Shown here: piece by piece, positions 9,701 to 17,471 of the stretch
How positions within the stretch are numbered: position 1 is the stretch's first letter
Layout of the letters: each line of letters begins with the position of its first letter
Assembly: GCF_009742725.1 (NCBI RefSeq)
Contig: NZ_WPHG01000001.1
Coordinates: 842,001-906,000 of the forward strand
Direction of reading: 5' to 3'
Source of the DNA: Nitratireductor arenosus
GTDB lineage: Bacteria; Pseudomonadota; Alphaproteobacteria; Rhizobiales; Rhizobiaceae
DNA length: 64,000 nucleotides
Made by a program: the position numbers and the translations under genes
Notes under the pieces: generated by a model
Told to the model about the DNA's origin: nothing
Database searches by the model: none
What the model saw: the letters and a program-made list of their open reading frames with translations, nothing else

Positions 9701-10005
9701 ACGAAGGCGGCGTCGGTCTGGCGCGGCATAGCCTCCACCGTGCAGACCGAAAAGCGGGCGCCGGGCGGCTGGATCTTCTCCTCGCCGGTGATCAGCGCGA
9801 CATTGTCGGCGCCCACCTTTTCGGCGACCCGGCCGTAGACCTCGCGCGCCAGAAGCCGCAGCGGCAGGCCGATGACGCCGGTTTCGTGCGCAACCATGCG
9901 CTCGATGGCGAGATGGGTCTTGCCGGTATTGGTCGGTCCGAGAATCGCGGTCACGTCGCGCCCAGACAGAATCAGGGGACCATGCTGTTTCGGCTGGATA
10001 TTCAT
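6736..10005 (-). CDS. Suv3-type DExH RNA helicase with long disordered tail
   Basis: 1089 residues from MNIQPKQHG. Walker A is GPTNTGKT (residues 23-30), the DExH-box variant is DEVQ (105-108), and motif VI is QIAGRAGRH (about 280). A Suv3-like C-terminal region follows. The last ~275 residues are unlike an enzyme: first an Ala/Glu/Pro/Val-rich acidic stretch, then a Gly/Arg/Lys-rich basic stretch (GRRGGGKWRGGGK), and finally a conserved-looking DPDSPFAKLAALKEQLKK helix. Mitochondrial Suv3 partners an exoribonuclease in RNA decay; a similar bacterial role is inferred. The frame stays open upstream to 10260, but the extra 85 codons do not resemble helicase sequence. Confidence 0.9.
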   Translation of the reverse strand: MNIQPKQHGPLILSGRDVTAILGPTNTGKTHLAIERMVAHETGVIGLPLRLLAREVYGRVAEKVGADNVALITGEEKIQPPGARFSVCTVEAMPRQTDAAFVAIDEVQLAGDLERGHIFTDRILHLRGRQETLLLGAATMRGILEKLLKGLSVVTRPRMSHLAYSGSKKITRLPPRTAIVAFSADEVYAIAELIRRQRGGAAVVLGALSPRTRNAQVALYQSGDVDYLIATDAIGMGLNLDVDHVAFAQNRKFDGYQYRQLTAAELGQIAGRAGRHMRDGTFGVTGQVDPFDEELAEKIEAHDFEPVRVLQWRTAEFDFANLEALRRSIETLAPVEGLTRAPPAVDQQALETVIRDADICDLATTRERVAALWDVCALPDYRRIAPAQHADLIGTIYTDLVRRGHVDENYMAEQVRRADTTQGEIDALSQRIAQIRTWTFVSHRPGWLADPAHWQEKTREIEDRLSDALHERLTKRFVDRRTSVLMKRLRENTMLDAEINPSGQVLVEGHHVGELQGFRFTADQSAGGEDARAVKAAAQKALAQEFEARAERFAATGNGDLALGSDGVVRWIGAPVATLVAGEDILRPRAVLLADEQVTGPARDKIAARIERFVAFQIGSLLKPLVDLRDAEQLSGIARGIAFRLVENLGVIARREVADEIRGLDQEARGALRRLGVRFGAYHIFVPALLKPGPAGLVTLLWALQNDGKDKPGFGDVVHGLATGRTSLVIEPTFEKEFYRLAGFRLLGRRAVRIDILERLADLIRPALAWRPGTGSRPDGGFDGNAFLVTPAMMSILGATAEDMDEILKGLGYRGEAKPAEEVKGRLDAHEAEAAAKASAAAQADATSGQAPTAPVADANGADVGSDAVEGQSKAVAVAPEATPVAVSDTAPEAAGETLAVAGGGEQVASAPVAAPEAVERETAEPVAAADAGRQVSDAAAPGEGQTAETVGTVEPAVPADESGTRPTADAEPDEPKLVTLWRPGRIGGHRNRSGRDGNARRHRPAAGEEGGKPRSDKPAKGGQAKAGRPQGGGDGDGTGKPGRRGGGKWRGGGKDKPHFTPRREEKRDRVDPDSPFAKLAALKEQLKK

Positions 10006-10400
10006 GGAATGGCAATCAGGCCCTTCGCGCCAATGCCCCGCCTGTTGCCGTTTGGTGGTTCCGGCGCCAGGCGCTGTGGGCGAATTGAAGGCGGTTTTCG
10101 CCAGCAAGACATAGGGACTTTCACGCCCGAACACAATCGGCAAGCGGCGGCGGGCACGCCGCCGCAATTGGAACGGGACTGGAACGAATCGGCGACGAAT
10201 CGCTGACTCGGCCTGATTCAGGTTTTGTTCCTTGCCCCCATATGGTGTCGCCCCAACCACCGGACACCAGATCGTGATTCAGCCGCTTTGCCGGTGTTGC
10301 GTACACCGTCGGCCATGAGACTTGGCCTCAGGGCGCAGCCGGTGCAGGATGCGACCTGTCGGCCAAACGGCTGCAGGACGGATCCGGGGTGGAGCCGGAC
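10006..10400. other. Intergenic region between helicase and DUF922 genes
   Basis: 395 bases separating divergent genes, so both promoters should lie here. The clearest structure is a perfect hairpin at 10144-10165 (9-base stem, GGCA loop) about 140 bases upstream of the helicase start. No T run follows on either strand, so it is not a standard terminator. No additional gene was recognised. Confidence 0.5.
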
Positions 10401-10997
10401 ATGCGCGGGCACCGTCGTAATACAGCAGTATCTGGGACACCGCCGCGATGGCTGCTTGCGGCGGCTTTGCTGCTGGTCGCGATCGCGCCAAGCGCGAGCT
10501 GGGCGGGCGACGACACCCGGATCACCCAGCGCTATTATTTCATCAGCGGCCGCTCCCACGCCGAACTGCTCGCCTCGGTGCGGCGCAACGCGCCCCGCGC
10601 CGGATCGGCCTACGGCATCGGCTTCATCGATTTTTACCCGCGCTACACGCTCGCGCCGACCGCCAAGGGCTGCCGTATCGACAAGGCTGAGGTCGGTCTA
10701 AGGATTGTGCTGCGCCTGCCGCGCTGGAACGGGGCCAAGGACACACCTCGTTCGGTGAGGCGGCTCGCCGACCGTTTCGAGCGCGCGATCAAGGCGCATG
10801 AGTTTCAGCATGTCCGCATCGCCAAGCGCCACGCAAGCCGCATGGCGCGCCAGCTTGCACGACTCAAACCGGCCGGAGATTGCCGGAAATTGCGGGACAC
10901 CGCGCAAGCCCTGATCGACCGCCACAAGCAGGCGCATCGCGCCAGCCAGGCCGCCTTCGATCGGCGCACCCGCAAGGCCATAAAACGGCTTCTCTAA
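10401..10997 (+). CDS. DUF922-type putative secreted zinc protease
   Basis: 198 residues from an ATG with GGAG 6 bases upstream; a GTG 12 bases earlier is possible. Residues 1-34 form a signal peptide (WLLAAALLLVAIAPSASWA). The mature part carries HEFQH at 133-137, an HExxH zinc-protease motif, embedded as usual for the DUF922 family, and one Cys pair. It is predicted periplasmic or secreted. No substrate is known for the family. It is divergent from the helicase and tail-to-tail with phaB. Confidence 0.8.
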   Translation: MRGHRRNTAVSGTPPRWLLAAALLLVAIAPSASWAGDDTRITQRYYFISGRSHAELLASVRRNAPRAGSAYGIGFIDFYPRYTLAPTAKGCRIDKAEVGLRIVLRLPRWNGAKDTPRSVRRLADRFERAIKAHEFQHVRIAKRHASRMARQLARLKPAGDCRKLRDTAQALIDRHKQAHRASQAAFDRRTRKAIKRLL

Positions 10998-11049
10998 CAC
11001 CTCGCAGGCGCGCAAGACTGGGCTCTCAGGCGAAATCCAGCCTCAACCT

Positions 11050-11772
11050 TCAGGCGAAATATTGTCCGCCATTGGCGGTAATCGTCGAACCGGTGATGAA
11101 GCCGGCATCGTCGGATGCGAGGAAGACCACGCAGCGTGCGATCTCGGCCGCTTCGCCGAGGCGTCCGACCGGAATTTGCGCGATGATGGATTCGCGTACC
11201 TTCTCCGGCACGGCCATAACCATGTCGGTCCCGATATAGCCGGGGCAGATCGCGTTGACGGTAATGCCGTTGCGCGCGCCTTCCTGGGCCAGCGCTTTGG
11301 TGAAGCCGAGATCGCCGGCCTTGGACGCGGAATAGTTGGCCTGGGCGAACTGACCCTTCTGACCATTGATGGAGGAGATGGTGATGACGCGGCCGAATTT
11401 GCGCTCACGCATGCCGTTCCACACCGGATGTGTCATATTGAAGACGCCGTTGAGATTGGTGTTGATGACGTCGGTCCACTGGTCCCTGGTCATCTTGTGG
11501 AACGGCGCGTCGCGGGTGATGCCGGCATTGTTGACCAGGATGTCGACCGGCCCGAGATCGGCCTCCACCTGGGCGATGCCGCCCGCGCAGGCCTCGTAAT
11601 CGGCCACGGACCATTTGTAGACCGGAATCCCGGTCTCGGCGTTGAAGCTCTGCGCCGCTTCGTCATTGCCGGCATAGTTGGCCGCAACCGTGCAGCCAGC
11701 CTCCTTGAGCGCGACGGCTATTGCCGCCCCTATGCCGCGTGTTCCTCCTGTGACGATCGCCGTTCTGGCCAT
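11050..11772 (-). CDS. phaB: Acetoacetyl-CoA reductase (NADPH)
   Basis: 240 residues, a classical short-chain dehydrogenase: TGGTRGIG nucleotide loop, NNAG, catalytic Ser and the YSASK active site (Tyr about 150). The overall sequence is recognisable as PhbB/PhaB (KWSVADYEAC, FHKMTRDQW, NGQKGQFGQ-like NGQKGQFAQ). It reduces acetoacetyl-CoA to (R)-3-hydroxybutyryl-CoA, the second step of PHB synthesis. It lies 129 bases downstream of phaA on the same strand. The polymerase gene phaC is not in this window. Confidence 0.95.
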   Translation of the reverse strand: MARTAIVTGGTRGIGAAIAVALKEAGCTVAANYAGNDEAAQSFNAETGIPVYKWSVADYEACAGGIAQVEADLGPVDILVNNAGITRDAPFHKMTRDQWTDVINTNLNGVFNMTHPVWNGMRERKFGRVITISSINGQKGQFAQANYSASKAGDLGFTKALAQEGARNGITVNAICPGYIGTDMVMAVPEKVRESIIAQIPVGRLGEAAEIARCVVFLASDDAGFITGSTITANGGQYFA

Positions 11773-11901
11773 TTTGTTCTCCTCCTTGGCGGCGGAGGGG
11801 CAAGCGGGTCATGGTGGCTGGCGAAATCGGGGTCGGAAGCCGCTTCGCTCTTCTTTTTTCCGCAGATCCCGCGCGCCGCTCCCTGTTCCCTGTTATGTTG
11901 C

Positions 11902-13089
11902 TCAGTTCATCGCTTCCACGCACATGGCGACCCCCATGCCGCCGCCGATGCACAATGTGGCTAGGCCTTTTTTCGCCCCACGCCGCTGCATTTCGTGAAC
12001 CAAAGTGTTGAAGATGCGCGCGCCGGACGCGCCGATCGGATGGCCGATCGCGATCGCGCCGCCATTGACGTTCACGATATCCGGGTTCCAGCCCATATCC
12101 TTGTTGACCGCGCAGGCCTGCGCGGCGAAGGCCTCGTTCGCCTCGACCAGGTCGAGATCCTCGGCCTTCCAGCCGGCCCGTTCCAGCGCCTTGCGCGAGG
12201 CCGGGATCGGGCCTGTACCCATGACCTTCGGGTCGACGCCGGCGGTTGCCCACGACACGACGCGCGCCAGCGGCTTGACGCCGCGCCGCGAAGCCTCTTC
12301 CTCGCTCATCAGCACCGCGGCAGCCGCGCCGTCATTGATTCCCGAGGCATTTGCCGCCGTGACGGAACCCTCCTTGTCGAAGGCCGGCCGCAGCTTCTGC
12401 ATGGCCTCGATGGTGGCACCATGGCGGATATATTCGTCGGCATCCACTACGATGTCGCCCTTGCGCGTCTTGATCGTGACGGCGACGATCTCGTCCTTGA
12501 ACTTGCCGGCTTTCTGGGCGGCCTCCGCCTTGTTCTGCGAGGCGAGCGCGAACCGATCCTGATCGTCGCGGGTAATCTGGAACTGGCGCGCCACGTTCTC
12601 CGCCGTCACGCCCATGTGATAACCGTTGAAGGCATCCCACAATCCGTCCTTGATCATGGTGTCGATCATGGCGTAGTCGCCCATCTTGACGCCGGCACGA
12701 AGATGCTGGCAGTGCGGCGACAACGACATCGATTCCTGTCCGCCCGCGACGATGATCCGGGCGTCTCCGGTAGCGATCTGCTGCATGCCGATCGCGATCG
12801 CCCTGAGGCCCGATCCGCATACCTGGTTCAGCCCCCAGGCGCTGGTTTCCTTGGGCATGCCGGCGGCCATCGACGCCTGACGCGCCGGGTTCTGACCCTG
12901 GCCGGCCGTCAGCACCTGGCCGAGGATCACCTCGTCGACCTCGGCCGGCTCCACGCCGGCACGCGCCAAAACTTCCTTAAGCACGACCGCGCCGAGATCG
13001 TGCGCGGGCGTATTGGCGAACGCGCCGTTGAAGGAACCGACCGCCGTGCGCGCGGCGCTGGCAATGACGATGGAGGGCGAAACGGACAT
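11902..13089 (-). CDS. phaA: Acetyl-CoA acetyltransferase (beta-ketothiolase)
   Basis: 395 residues from [20 protein letters not shown], with GGGAGA before the ATG. Active-site Cys 91 lies in [11 protein letters not shown], the His in [12 protein letters not shown], and the second Cys in TLCIGGGMG. It condenses two acetyl-CoA to acetoacetyl-CoA, the first step of PHB synthesis, and also works in the reverse, degradative direction. It forms an operon with phaB and is divergent from phaR. The shared 235-base gap contains a candidate PhaR-type site. Confidence 0.96.
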   Translation of the reverse strand: MSVSPSIVIASAARTAVGSFNGAFANTPAHDLGAVVLKEVLARAGVEPAEVDEVILGQVLTAGQGQNPARQASMAAGMPKETSAWGLNQVCGSGLRAIAIGMQQIATGDARIIVAGGQESMSLSPHCQHLRAGVKMGDYAMIDTMIKDGLWDAFNGYHMGVTAENVARQFQITRDDQDRFALASQNKAEAAQKAGKFKDEIVAVTIKTRKGDIVVDADEYIRHGATIEAMQKLRPAFDKEGSVTAANASGINDGAAAAVLMSEEEASRRGVKPLARVVSWATAGVDPKVMGTGPIPASRKALERAGWKAEDLDLVEANEAFAAQACAVNKDMGWNPDIVNVNGGAIAIGHPIGASGARIFNTLVHEMQRRGAKKGLATLCIGGGMGVAMCVEAMN

Positions 13090-13212
13090 CTTGGTCTCCC
13101 TGTGTGCGGGGCATATCGCAACTTTGTTGCCCTTAGCATGGCGCGAGTCAAATTCGAAATGTGTCGCGGGGCGCATCCGCCCCGGCAAATGCCCCGCCGA
13201 TCCGGACGCTGT

Positions 13213-13225
13213 TTCCTGCAGTGCA
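13213..13225. promoter_or_regulatory. Candidate PhaR-type operator between phaA and phaR
   Basis: TGCAGTGCA at 13217-13225, continuing into CAAA at 13226-13229. Read on the minus strand it is TTTGTGCACTGCA. The bdhA promoter carries TTTGTGCATCGCA, so 11 of 13 bases are identical. TGC/GCA-rich targets are known for PhaR of Paracoccus. Binding here is inferred from the shared core and the position between phaA and phaR. Confidence 0.5.
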
Positions 13226-13324
13226 CAAATCGCTTTTCATTGATGCGGTTTTGCGCATATCCTGAAATATGCGACATGTCGCGACCGCTGACGAAGCATC
13301 GTTTCGGCAATCTGGGAGGTTCGC

Positions 13325-13939
13325 GTGCCTGGCAAGGACGATCCGGTGATCATCAAGAAATACGCCAACCGTCGCCTCTACAATACAGGCACATCCACCT
13401 ATGTGACGCTCGAGGATCTGGCCGAAATGGTCAAGCGCGGCGAGGATTTCACCGTTCAGGACGCCAAGTCCGGCCAAGACATCACCCATCCCGTGCTGAC
13501 ACAGATCATTTTCGAACTCGAAAACAAGGATGGGCAGAACATGCTGCCCGTTTCCTTCCTGCGGCAACTGATCTCGTTTTACGGCGACCAGATGCAGATG
13601 ATCGTGCCGAGTTTCCTCGAGCAGTCGATGTTCGCCTTCGCCAAGGAGCAGGAACGGTTCCGCGAACAGATGAAGGATGCCATCGGTAAGGCTCCGATGG
13701 ACATGATGGGCATGTCGACGCCAATGAAGGCGATCGAGGAACAGACCCGCCGCAACATGGAAATCTTCCAGAACGCGATGCGCATGTTCACGCCCTTTCC
13801 CGCGACCGTGTCGCAGGAAGGGCCCGAAACATCCGAACAGGCAGCGTCCAAAACGGAGGAAGCGACCGACGATCTGCGCGACCTGAAGGAACAGATCGCC
13901 GCCATGCAGCGCAAGATCGATTCAATGGACAAGGGCTGA
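13325..13939 (+). CDS. phaR: PHB synthesis regulator PhaR
   Basis: 204 residues from a GTG with GGGAGG 5 bases upstream. The N-terminal ~60 residues (IIKKYANRRLYNTGTSTYVTL) are the PHB/PHA accumulation DNA-binding domain. The next block (VLTQIIFELE...MLPVSFLRQLISFY) is the PHB-binding region, and a coiled-coil tail follows (DLKEQIAAMQRKIDSM). PhaR (AniA in Sinorhizobium) represses phasin and other PHB genes when no free polymer surface is available and leaves DNA when it binds polymer. Its divergence from phaAB is the conserved arrangement. Confidence 0.97.
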   Translation: MPGKDDPVIIKKYANRRLYNTGTSTYVTLEDLAEMVKRGEDFTVQDAKSGQDITHPVLTQIIFELENKDGQNMLPVSFLRQLISFYGDQMQMIVPSFLEQSMFAFAKEQERFREQMKDAIGKAPMDMMGMSTPMKAIEEQTRRNMEIFQNAMRMFTPFPATVSQEGPETSEQAASKTEEATDDLRDLKEQIAAMQRKIDSMDKG

Positions 13940-14170
13940 ACCTCCCCGACTGGTTCGACGGCGATCGCAAAACCCTCTTTCAAATACTGCTTTGTGCGGC
14001 ACCACGGCGGCGGGCGCCCCCGCTTCGGTGGCCGTGCCGTCTGCGACGATGGCGGACGACCGCACCGACCCGACCCCTCCCGATCGGTGAAACTATTTCG
14101 ACCGAACGCTCCGTACAGAACCGGCGGCGGGTCCAATATAGCTGTCGGCACATGGAAACGGGAGAGCCCC

Positions 14171-14602
14171 ATGAGCGACCTGAAACTCGAAACCGCCAAC
14201 ACCATCATCGAAACCGCCTTTGCCAAGGGGGCGGAGACCGGTCTGAAACCGCTCGCCGTCGCCGTACTCGACGCCGGCGGGCACCTCGTCGCCTTCCAGC
14301 GCCAAGACCTGTCCTCGCTGATGCGTTTCCAGATCGCGTTCGGCAAGGCCTATGGCGCACTCGCCCTGGGCATGGGCACGCGCGCCGTGGATACGATGGC
14401 TCGCGAGCGGCCGCATTTCATGGCCGCGCTATCGGATGTCGCCGGCGGCCGCCTCGTTCCGGTACCCGGCGGCGTTCTGATGCGCGACGGTTCCGGCCGA
14501 CTTATCGGCGCGGTGGGCGTTTCCGGCGACACGTCCGACAATGACGAAGCCGCCGCGGTCGCCGGCATCGAGGCCGCCGGCCTCGTCGCGGATGGCGGCT
14601 GA
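14171..14602 (+). CDS. GlcG/HbpS-family (heme-degrading-like) protein
   Basis: 143 residues from an ATG with GGGAGAG upstream. The sequence pattern (LAVAVLDAGGHLVAFQRQD, GKAYGALALGMGTR, GGRLVPVPGGVLMRDG, GAVGVSGDTSDNDE) is that of the GlcG/HbpS fold, a profilin-like domain. Some members bind or degrade heme and others lie in glycolate or diol operons. No signal peptide is visible, so it is probably cytosolic. There is no functional operon partner here; the convergent membrane-protein gene ends 4 bases away. The biochemical role is unassigned. Confidence 0.8.
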   Translation: MSDLKLETANTIIETAFAKGAETGLKPLAVAVLDAGGHLVAFQRQDLSSLMRFQIAFGKAYGALALGMGTRAVDTMARERPHFMAALSDVAGGRLVPVPGGVLMRDGSGRLIGAVGVSGDTSDNDEAAAVAGIEAAGLVADGG

Positions 14603-14606
14603 GGGA

Positions 14607-15008
14607 CTAGTGAAAGCTGACGTCGCGGCCGGCCGAGCGGATCGACACCGAAAACCCGGCGATCAGATCGACCAGCGTGATCACCATCAGGATGAAGAAC
14701 ACCGAGTGCGCGGCGCCGCGCACCAAAAGGAACTCGACCAGGAAGGCGACGAAGACGAAAGTGGACAACAGATGATCGACGACCGACGCGTTCGAGGTGC
14801 GGGTCGATTTCATGATTTCCAGGAACAGGAACACCAGCCCGATCACGATCATCAGATCGCCGAGCGTCATGGCGAAAACGCCGCCCGACATCATGGCGAG
14901 CGAGAATATCTCCTGCGCCCAGGGATCGTCGCCGCCGCCGAACATGCCGGCAAGGCCAAGATTGTAGAGAATGAAGGGAATGATCAGCAGGGGGGCGATG
15001 CCCAGCAT
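14607..15008 (-). CDS. Small four-helix membrane protein, function unknown
   Basis: 133 residues, nearly all hydrophobic, with four predicted membrane segments at about 3-22, 34-63, 82-97 and 102-122, linked by a short polar loop (MKSTRTSNASVVDHL). I do not recognise a named family. It lies just downstream of rpmF on the same strand, but the rpmF terminator separates them, so it is probably a separate unit. Confidence 0.65.
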   Translation of the reverse strand: MLGIAPLLIIPFILYNLGLAGMFGGGDDPWAQEIFSLAMMSGGVFAMTLGDLMIVIGLVFLFLEIMKSTRTSNASVVDHLLSTFVFVAFLVEFLLVRGAAHSVFFILMVITLVDLIAGFSVSIRSAGRDVSFH

Positions 15009-15113
15009 GGCGCGGCTCCGTTGCGGAAAGACCCCTTCGTGTCACCACCACACGACCGGCGTCAAGACGATCATGCCGCCGCGACGCATCGCTTGCACCC
15101 ATGCAGACGCAAA

Positions 15114-15135
15114 AAGACCGGCCGGAGCCGGTCTT
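15114..15135 (-). terminator. Rho-independent terminator of rpmF
   Basis: Stem AAGACCGGC / GCCGGTCTT with a 4-base loop. Read on the minus strand, the stem is followed by a run of T (TCTTTTTGC). It lies 25 bases beyond the rpmF stop codon. Confidence 0.8.
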
Positions 15136-15160
15136 CGACATGCGGCGCGAAAGAAAAGCC

Positions 15161-15343
15161 TCAGCTTTCCTTGGGCTCCAGCACCTGGCGACCGCGATAC
15201 ATACCGGTCTTCAGGTCGATATGATGTGGGCGCCGCAATTCGCCGGAATTGCGATCCTCGACATAGGTCGGTGCCTTGAGCGCATCGGCGGCGCGACGCA
15301 TGCCGCGCTTCGACGGCGAAGTTTTTCGTTTCGGTACAGCCAT
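15161..15343 (-). CDS. rpmF: 50S ribosomal protein L32
   Basis: 60 residues: [18 protein letters not shown] at the N terminus is the diagnostic L32 start, followed by the rhizobial-type ending. It is a component of the large ribosomal subunit. The zinc-ribbon cysteines found in some L32 proteins are absent, as in other Rhizobiales. It lies downstream of mtgA on the same strand with a 164-base gap and its own terminator, an arrangement common in Rhizobiales. Confidence 0.97.
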   Translation of the reverse strand: MAVPKRKTSPSKRGMRRAADALKAPTYVEDRNSGELRRPHHIDLKTGMYRGRQVLEPKES

Positions 15344-15507
15344 GGACCTGCTCCATCACTCAAATCAATGCCCGCCGCGCCCTTCAGGAAAGGACCGTAT
15401 TTCGACAGGTCAACATCTGGAAAGTCGCGTGCCTATACACGCTGCCACGGCACTTGACCAGTCGAAACCGTCACTTTTTTTCGCGCGGCGCCGCAGCCCT
15501 GCCCCGC

Positions 15508-16209
15508 CTAGCGCACGCATCCGATATAATCGCCGGCGCCCGCCGCGCGCTTTTCGATGATCGAGGCGAGCCGGTTCAGCCCCTTGCTGGGTTTGGCCGG
15601 GTTTCGCTCGACCGGATTGGGTAGGGTGACGGCGAGAAGGGCCGATTGGCGGCGCGTCAGCTTGCCGGCCGAGCGGTTGAAATGATGTTGAGCGGCCGCC
15701 TCGGCGCCATAGACGCCCGGAGCCCATTCGACGATGTTGAGATAGATCTCCATGATGCGCTTCTTTGGCACGATTGCGTCGAAAACCAGCGCGAGCGGCG
15801 CCTCAATCGCCTTTCTCAGCAGAGACCGGCCGTGCCACAAAAACAGGTTCTTCACCGTCTGCATGGGAATAGTGGAGGCCCCGCGCGTCGGCTCCCCCGA
15901 CAGGGCATCGTCGATGACCACGTTGAGTTCGCCCCAGTCGATGCCGCGATGGGAACAGAACTGCCCGTCTTCCGACATCATCACCGAGTGGATAAGCACC
16001 GGCGCGATGTCCTCGATCGGCACCCAGCGCCGCTGGTATGACGTGCCCGTCACCAGATCCCGGACCATCAGCGTCGAGACCGGATGGATTGCCGGCCAGA
16101 CATAAAGCAGCGACAGCGCCAGCGGTAGCAGGGCGATCGCCATGCAGGCCGCGACCACGCGCCGCAGCCATGTCGTCCATCTCGATTTGCGCCGTTTGCG
16201 CCGTGCCAT
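15508..16209 (-). CDS. mtgA: Monofunctional peptidoglycan glycosyltransferase
   Basis: 233 residues from an ATG preceded by GGAGGAG. A basic N terminus ([10 protein letters not shown]) leads into a single membrane anchor at about 17-38. The GT51 domain follows with the catalytic Glu 80 in MMSEDGQF, the GASTIPMQ motif and [10 protein letters not shown]. It polymerises lipid II into glycan strands at the periplasmic face; there is no transpeptidase domain. It is divergent from the prenyl diphosphate synthase gene, which supplies precursors of the undecaprenyl carrier, giving a loose functional link. Confidence 0.95.
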   Translation of the reverse strand: MARRKRRKSRWTTWLRRVVAACMAIALLPLALSLLYVWPAIHPVSTLMVRDLVTGTSYQRRWVPIEDIAPVLIHSVMMSEDGQFCSHRGIDWGELNVVIDDALSGEPTRGASTIPMQTVKNLFLWHGRSLLRKAIEAPLALVFDAIVPKKRIMEIYLNIVEWAPGVYGAEAAAQHHFNRSAGKLTRRQSALLAVTLPNPVERNPAKPSKGLNRLASIIEKRAAGAGDYIGCVR

Positions 16210-16369
16210 GCGCTCCTCCGCCAGCGGCCGCTTGTCCGGACTCCGGGCCGGATCAACGTTGTCTAGCGCACATAAATCGGCGCTACCATCCATGGAACCG
16301 CGGGCGCCCCTGCGGATTGCCGCGGCCGATGGACTTGACCGCGCGCGAAATTGTCGCCATCGCACCCTC

Positions 16370-17287
16370 ATGACGACCGAGCTTTCCGCCCTGTTCGAAC
16401 AGAGCCTCGCCATGCGCGCCGAAACCGTCGAGTCGGTGCTGCGCGGGCTTTTCGACGATCGCGCGCGCAACGGCGAGATAGCGCGGCCGCCCCGGCTGAT
16501 GGCCGCGATCCGGCACGGCGTTCTCAATGGCGGCAAGCGCCTGCGTCCCTTTCTGGTCATGGAAAGCGCGGCCCTGTTCGGCGCAGCACCCGAGGCGGCG
16601 GCCCATGTCGCGGCGGCGCTGGAATGCGTGCATTGCTACTCGCTGATCCACGACGACCTGCCGGCGATGGACGACGACGATCTGCGACGCGGCCAGCCGA
16701 CCGTGCACCGCGCCTATGACGAAGCGACCGCCATTCTTGCCGGCGACGCGCTTTTGACGACAGCCTTCGATATCCTGTCCAGCAGCGATTTCGAGCTCGC
16801 CGACACGACACGCCTGATCCTGGTACGGGGTCTGGCGCGCGCCGCCGGCATCGGCGGCATGGTTGGCGGACAGATGCTCGATCTGGCCGCCGCCGCGGCC
16901 CCGCCCGACGAAACGGGGGTCATCACGCTGCAGGCCATGAAGACGGGGGCGCTGCTGCGTTACGCCTGCGAGGCCGGCGCCGTCGTCGCCGGCGCGAGCG
17001 CGGCCGATCGGGAGCGCCTGTCCGAATTCGGCGCGGCTGTCGGTCTCGCCTTCCAGCTCGCCGACGACCTGCTCGACCTGACCTCCGACGTGGCGACCCT
17101 CGGCAAGGCCGCCGGCAAGGACGCCGGCGCCGGCAAGGCGACGCTTGTCGGCCTCAACGGACCGGCCTGGGCGCGCCGCCAGCTCGATGGCCTGATCCTG
17201 CAGGCCGAAACGCTGCTTGAGCCGTTCGGCGCCGACGCCGCGATGCTGACGGCGGCGGCGCGTTTCATCGCCGACCGCAAATCTTAG
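16370..17287 (+). CDS. ispA: Farnesyl/geranylgeranyl diphosphate synthase
   Basis: 305 residues. The first Asp-rich motif is DDLPAMD at residues 95-101, with the two extra residues typical of bacterial type farnesyl diphosphate synthases. GGKRLRP (54-60) and the second motif ADDLLD (about 228) complete the trans-prenyltransferase site. It condenses IPP with DMAPP/GPP, most likely giving farnesyl diphosphate; product length cannot be read with certainty. The start is a conserved-looking [11 protein letters not shown], because the long upstream frame lies inside mtgA. ispG follows 3 kb away. Confidence 0.9.
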   Translation: MTTELSALFEQSLAMRAETVESVLRGLFDDRARNGEIARPPRLMAAIRHGVLNGGKRLRPFLVMESAALFGAAPEAAAHVAAALECVHCYSLIHDDLPAMDDDDLRRGQPTVHRAYDEATAILAGDALLTTAFDILSSSDFELADTTRLILVRGLARAAGIGGMVGGQMLDLAAAAAPPDETGVITLQAMKTGALLRYACEAGAVVAGASAADRERLSEFGAAVGLAFQLADDLLDLTSDVATLGKAAGKDAGAGKATLVGLNGPAWARRQLDGLILQAETLLEPFGADAAMLTAAARFIADRKS

Positions 17288-17405
17288 CGCGCTCGGGCTG
17301 AGCAATCCGGTTTCCTGACAAGGCGGATATTCGAACGCGAGCCGGCCCTTCGCATTCGGCTCGATTGACGCCCACCCCGAGTTGCATTGCCCGGTCAGCA
17401 CAGCG

Positions 17406-17420
17406 TTAAGCTGAATTTAA
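17406..17420. promoter_or_regulatory. Perfect CtrA box upstream of the hybrid kinase
   Basis: TTAA-GCTGAAT-TTAA is an exact TTAA-N7-TTAA, the binding consensus of the alphaproteobacterial cell-cycle regulator CtrA. It lies 52 bases before the probable ATG. It overlaps a small palindrome TGAATTTAATTCA (17412-17424), and TTCAATTTGAA follows at 17430-17440. Regulation by CtrA is an inference from the motif and location. Confidence 0.5.
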
Positions 17421-17471
17421 TTCAACGCATTCAATTTGAACCATCTGTCTGAGTGCGGAGTGGACGTGTCG

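Noticed and set aside
11938-11960. Second apparent PhaR-like core (GATGCACAA) in the phaA 3' end
   Set aside because: It encodes the conserved TLCIGGG motif of thiolase, so the match is explained by protein coding.
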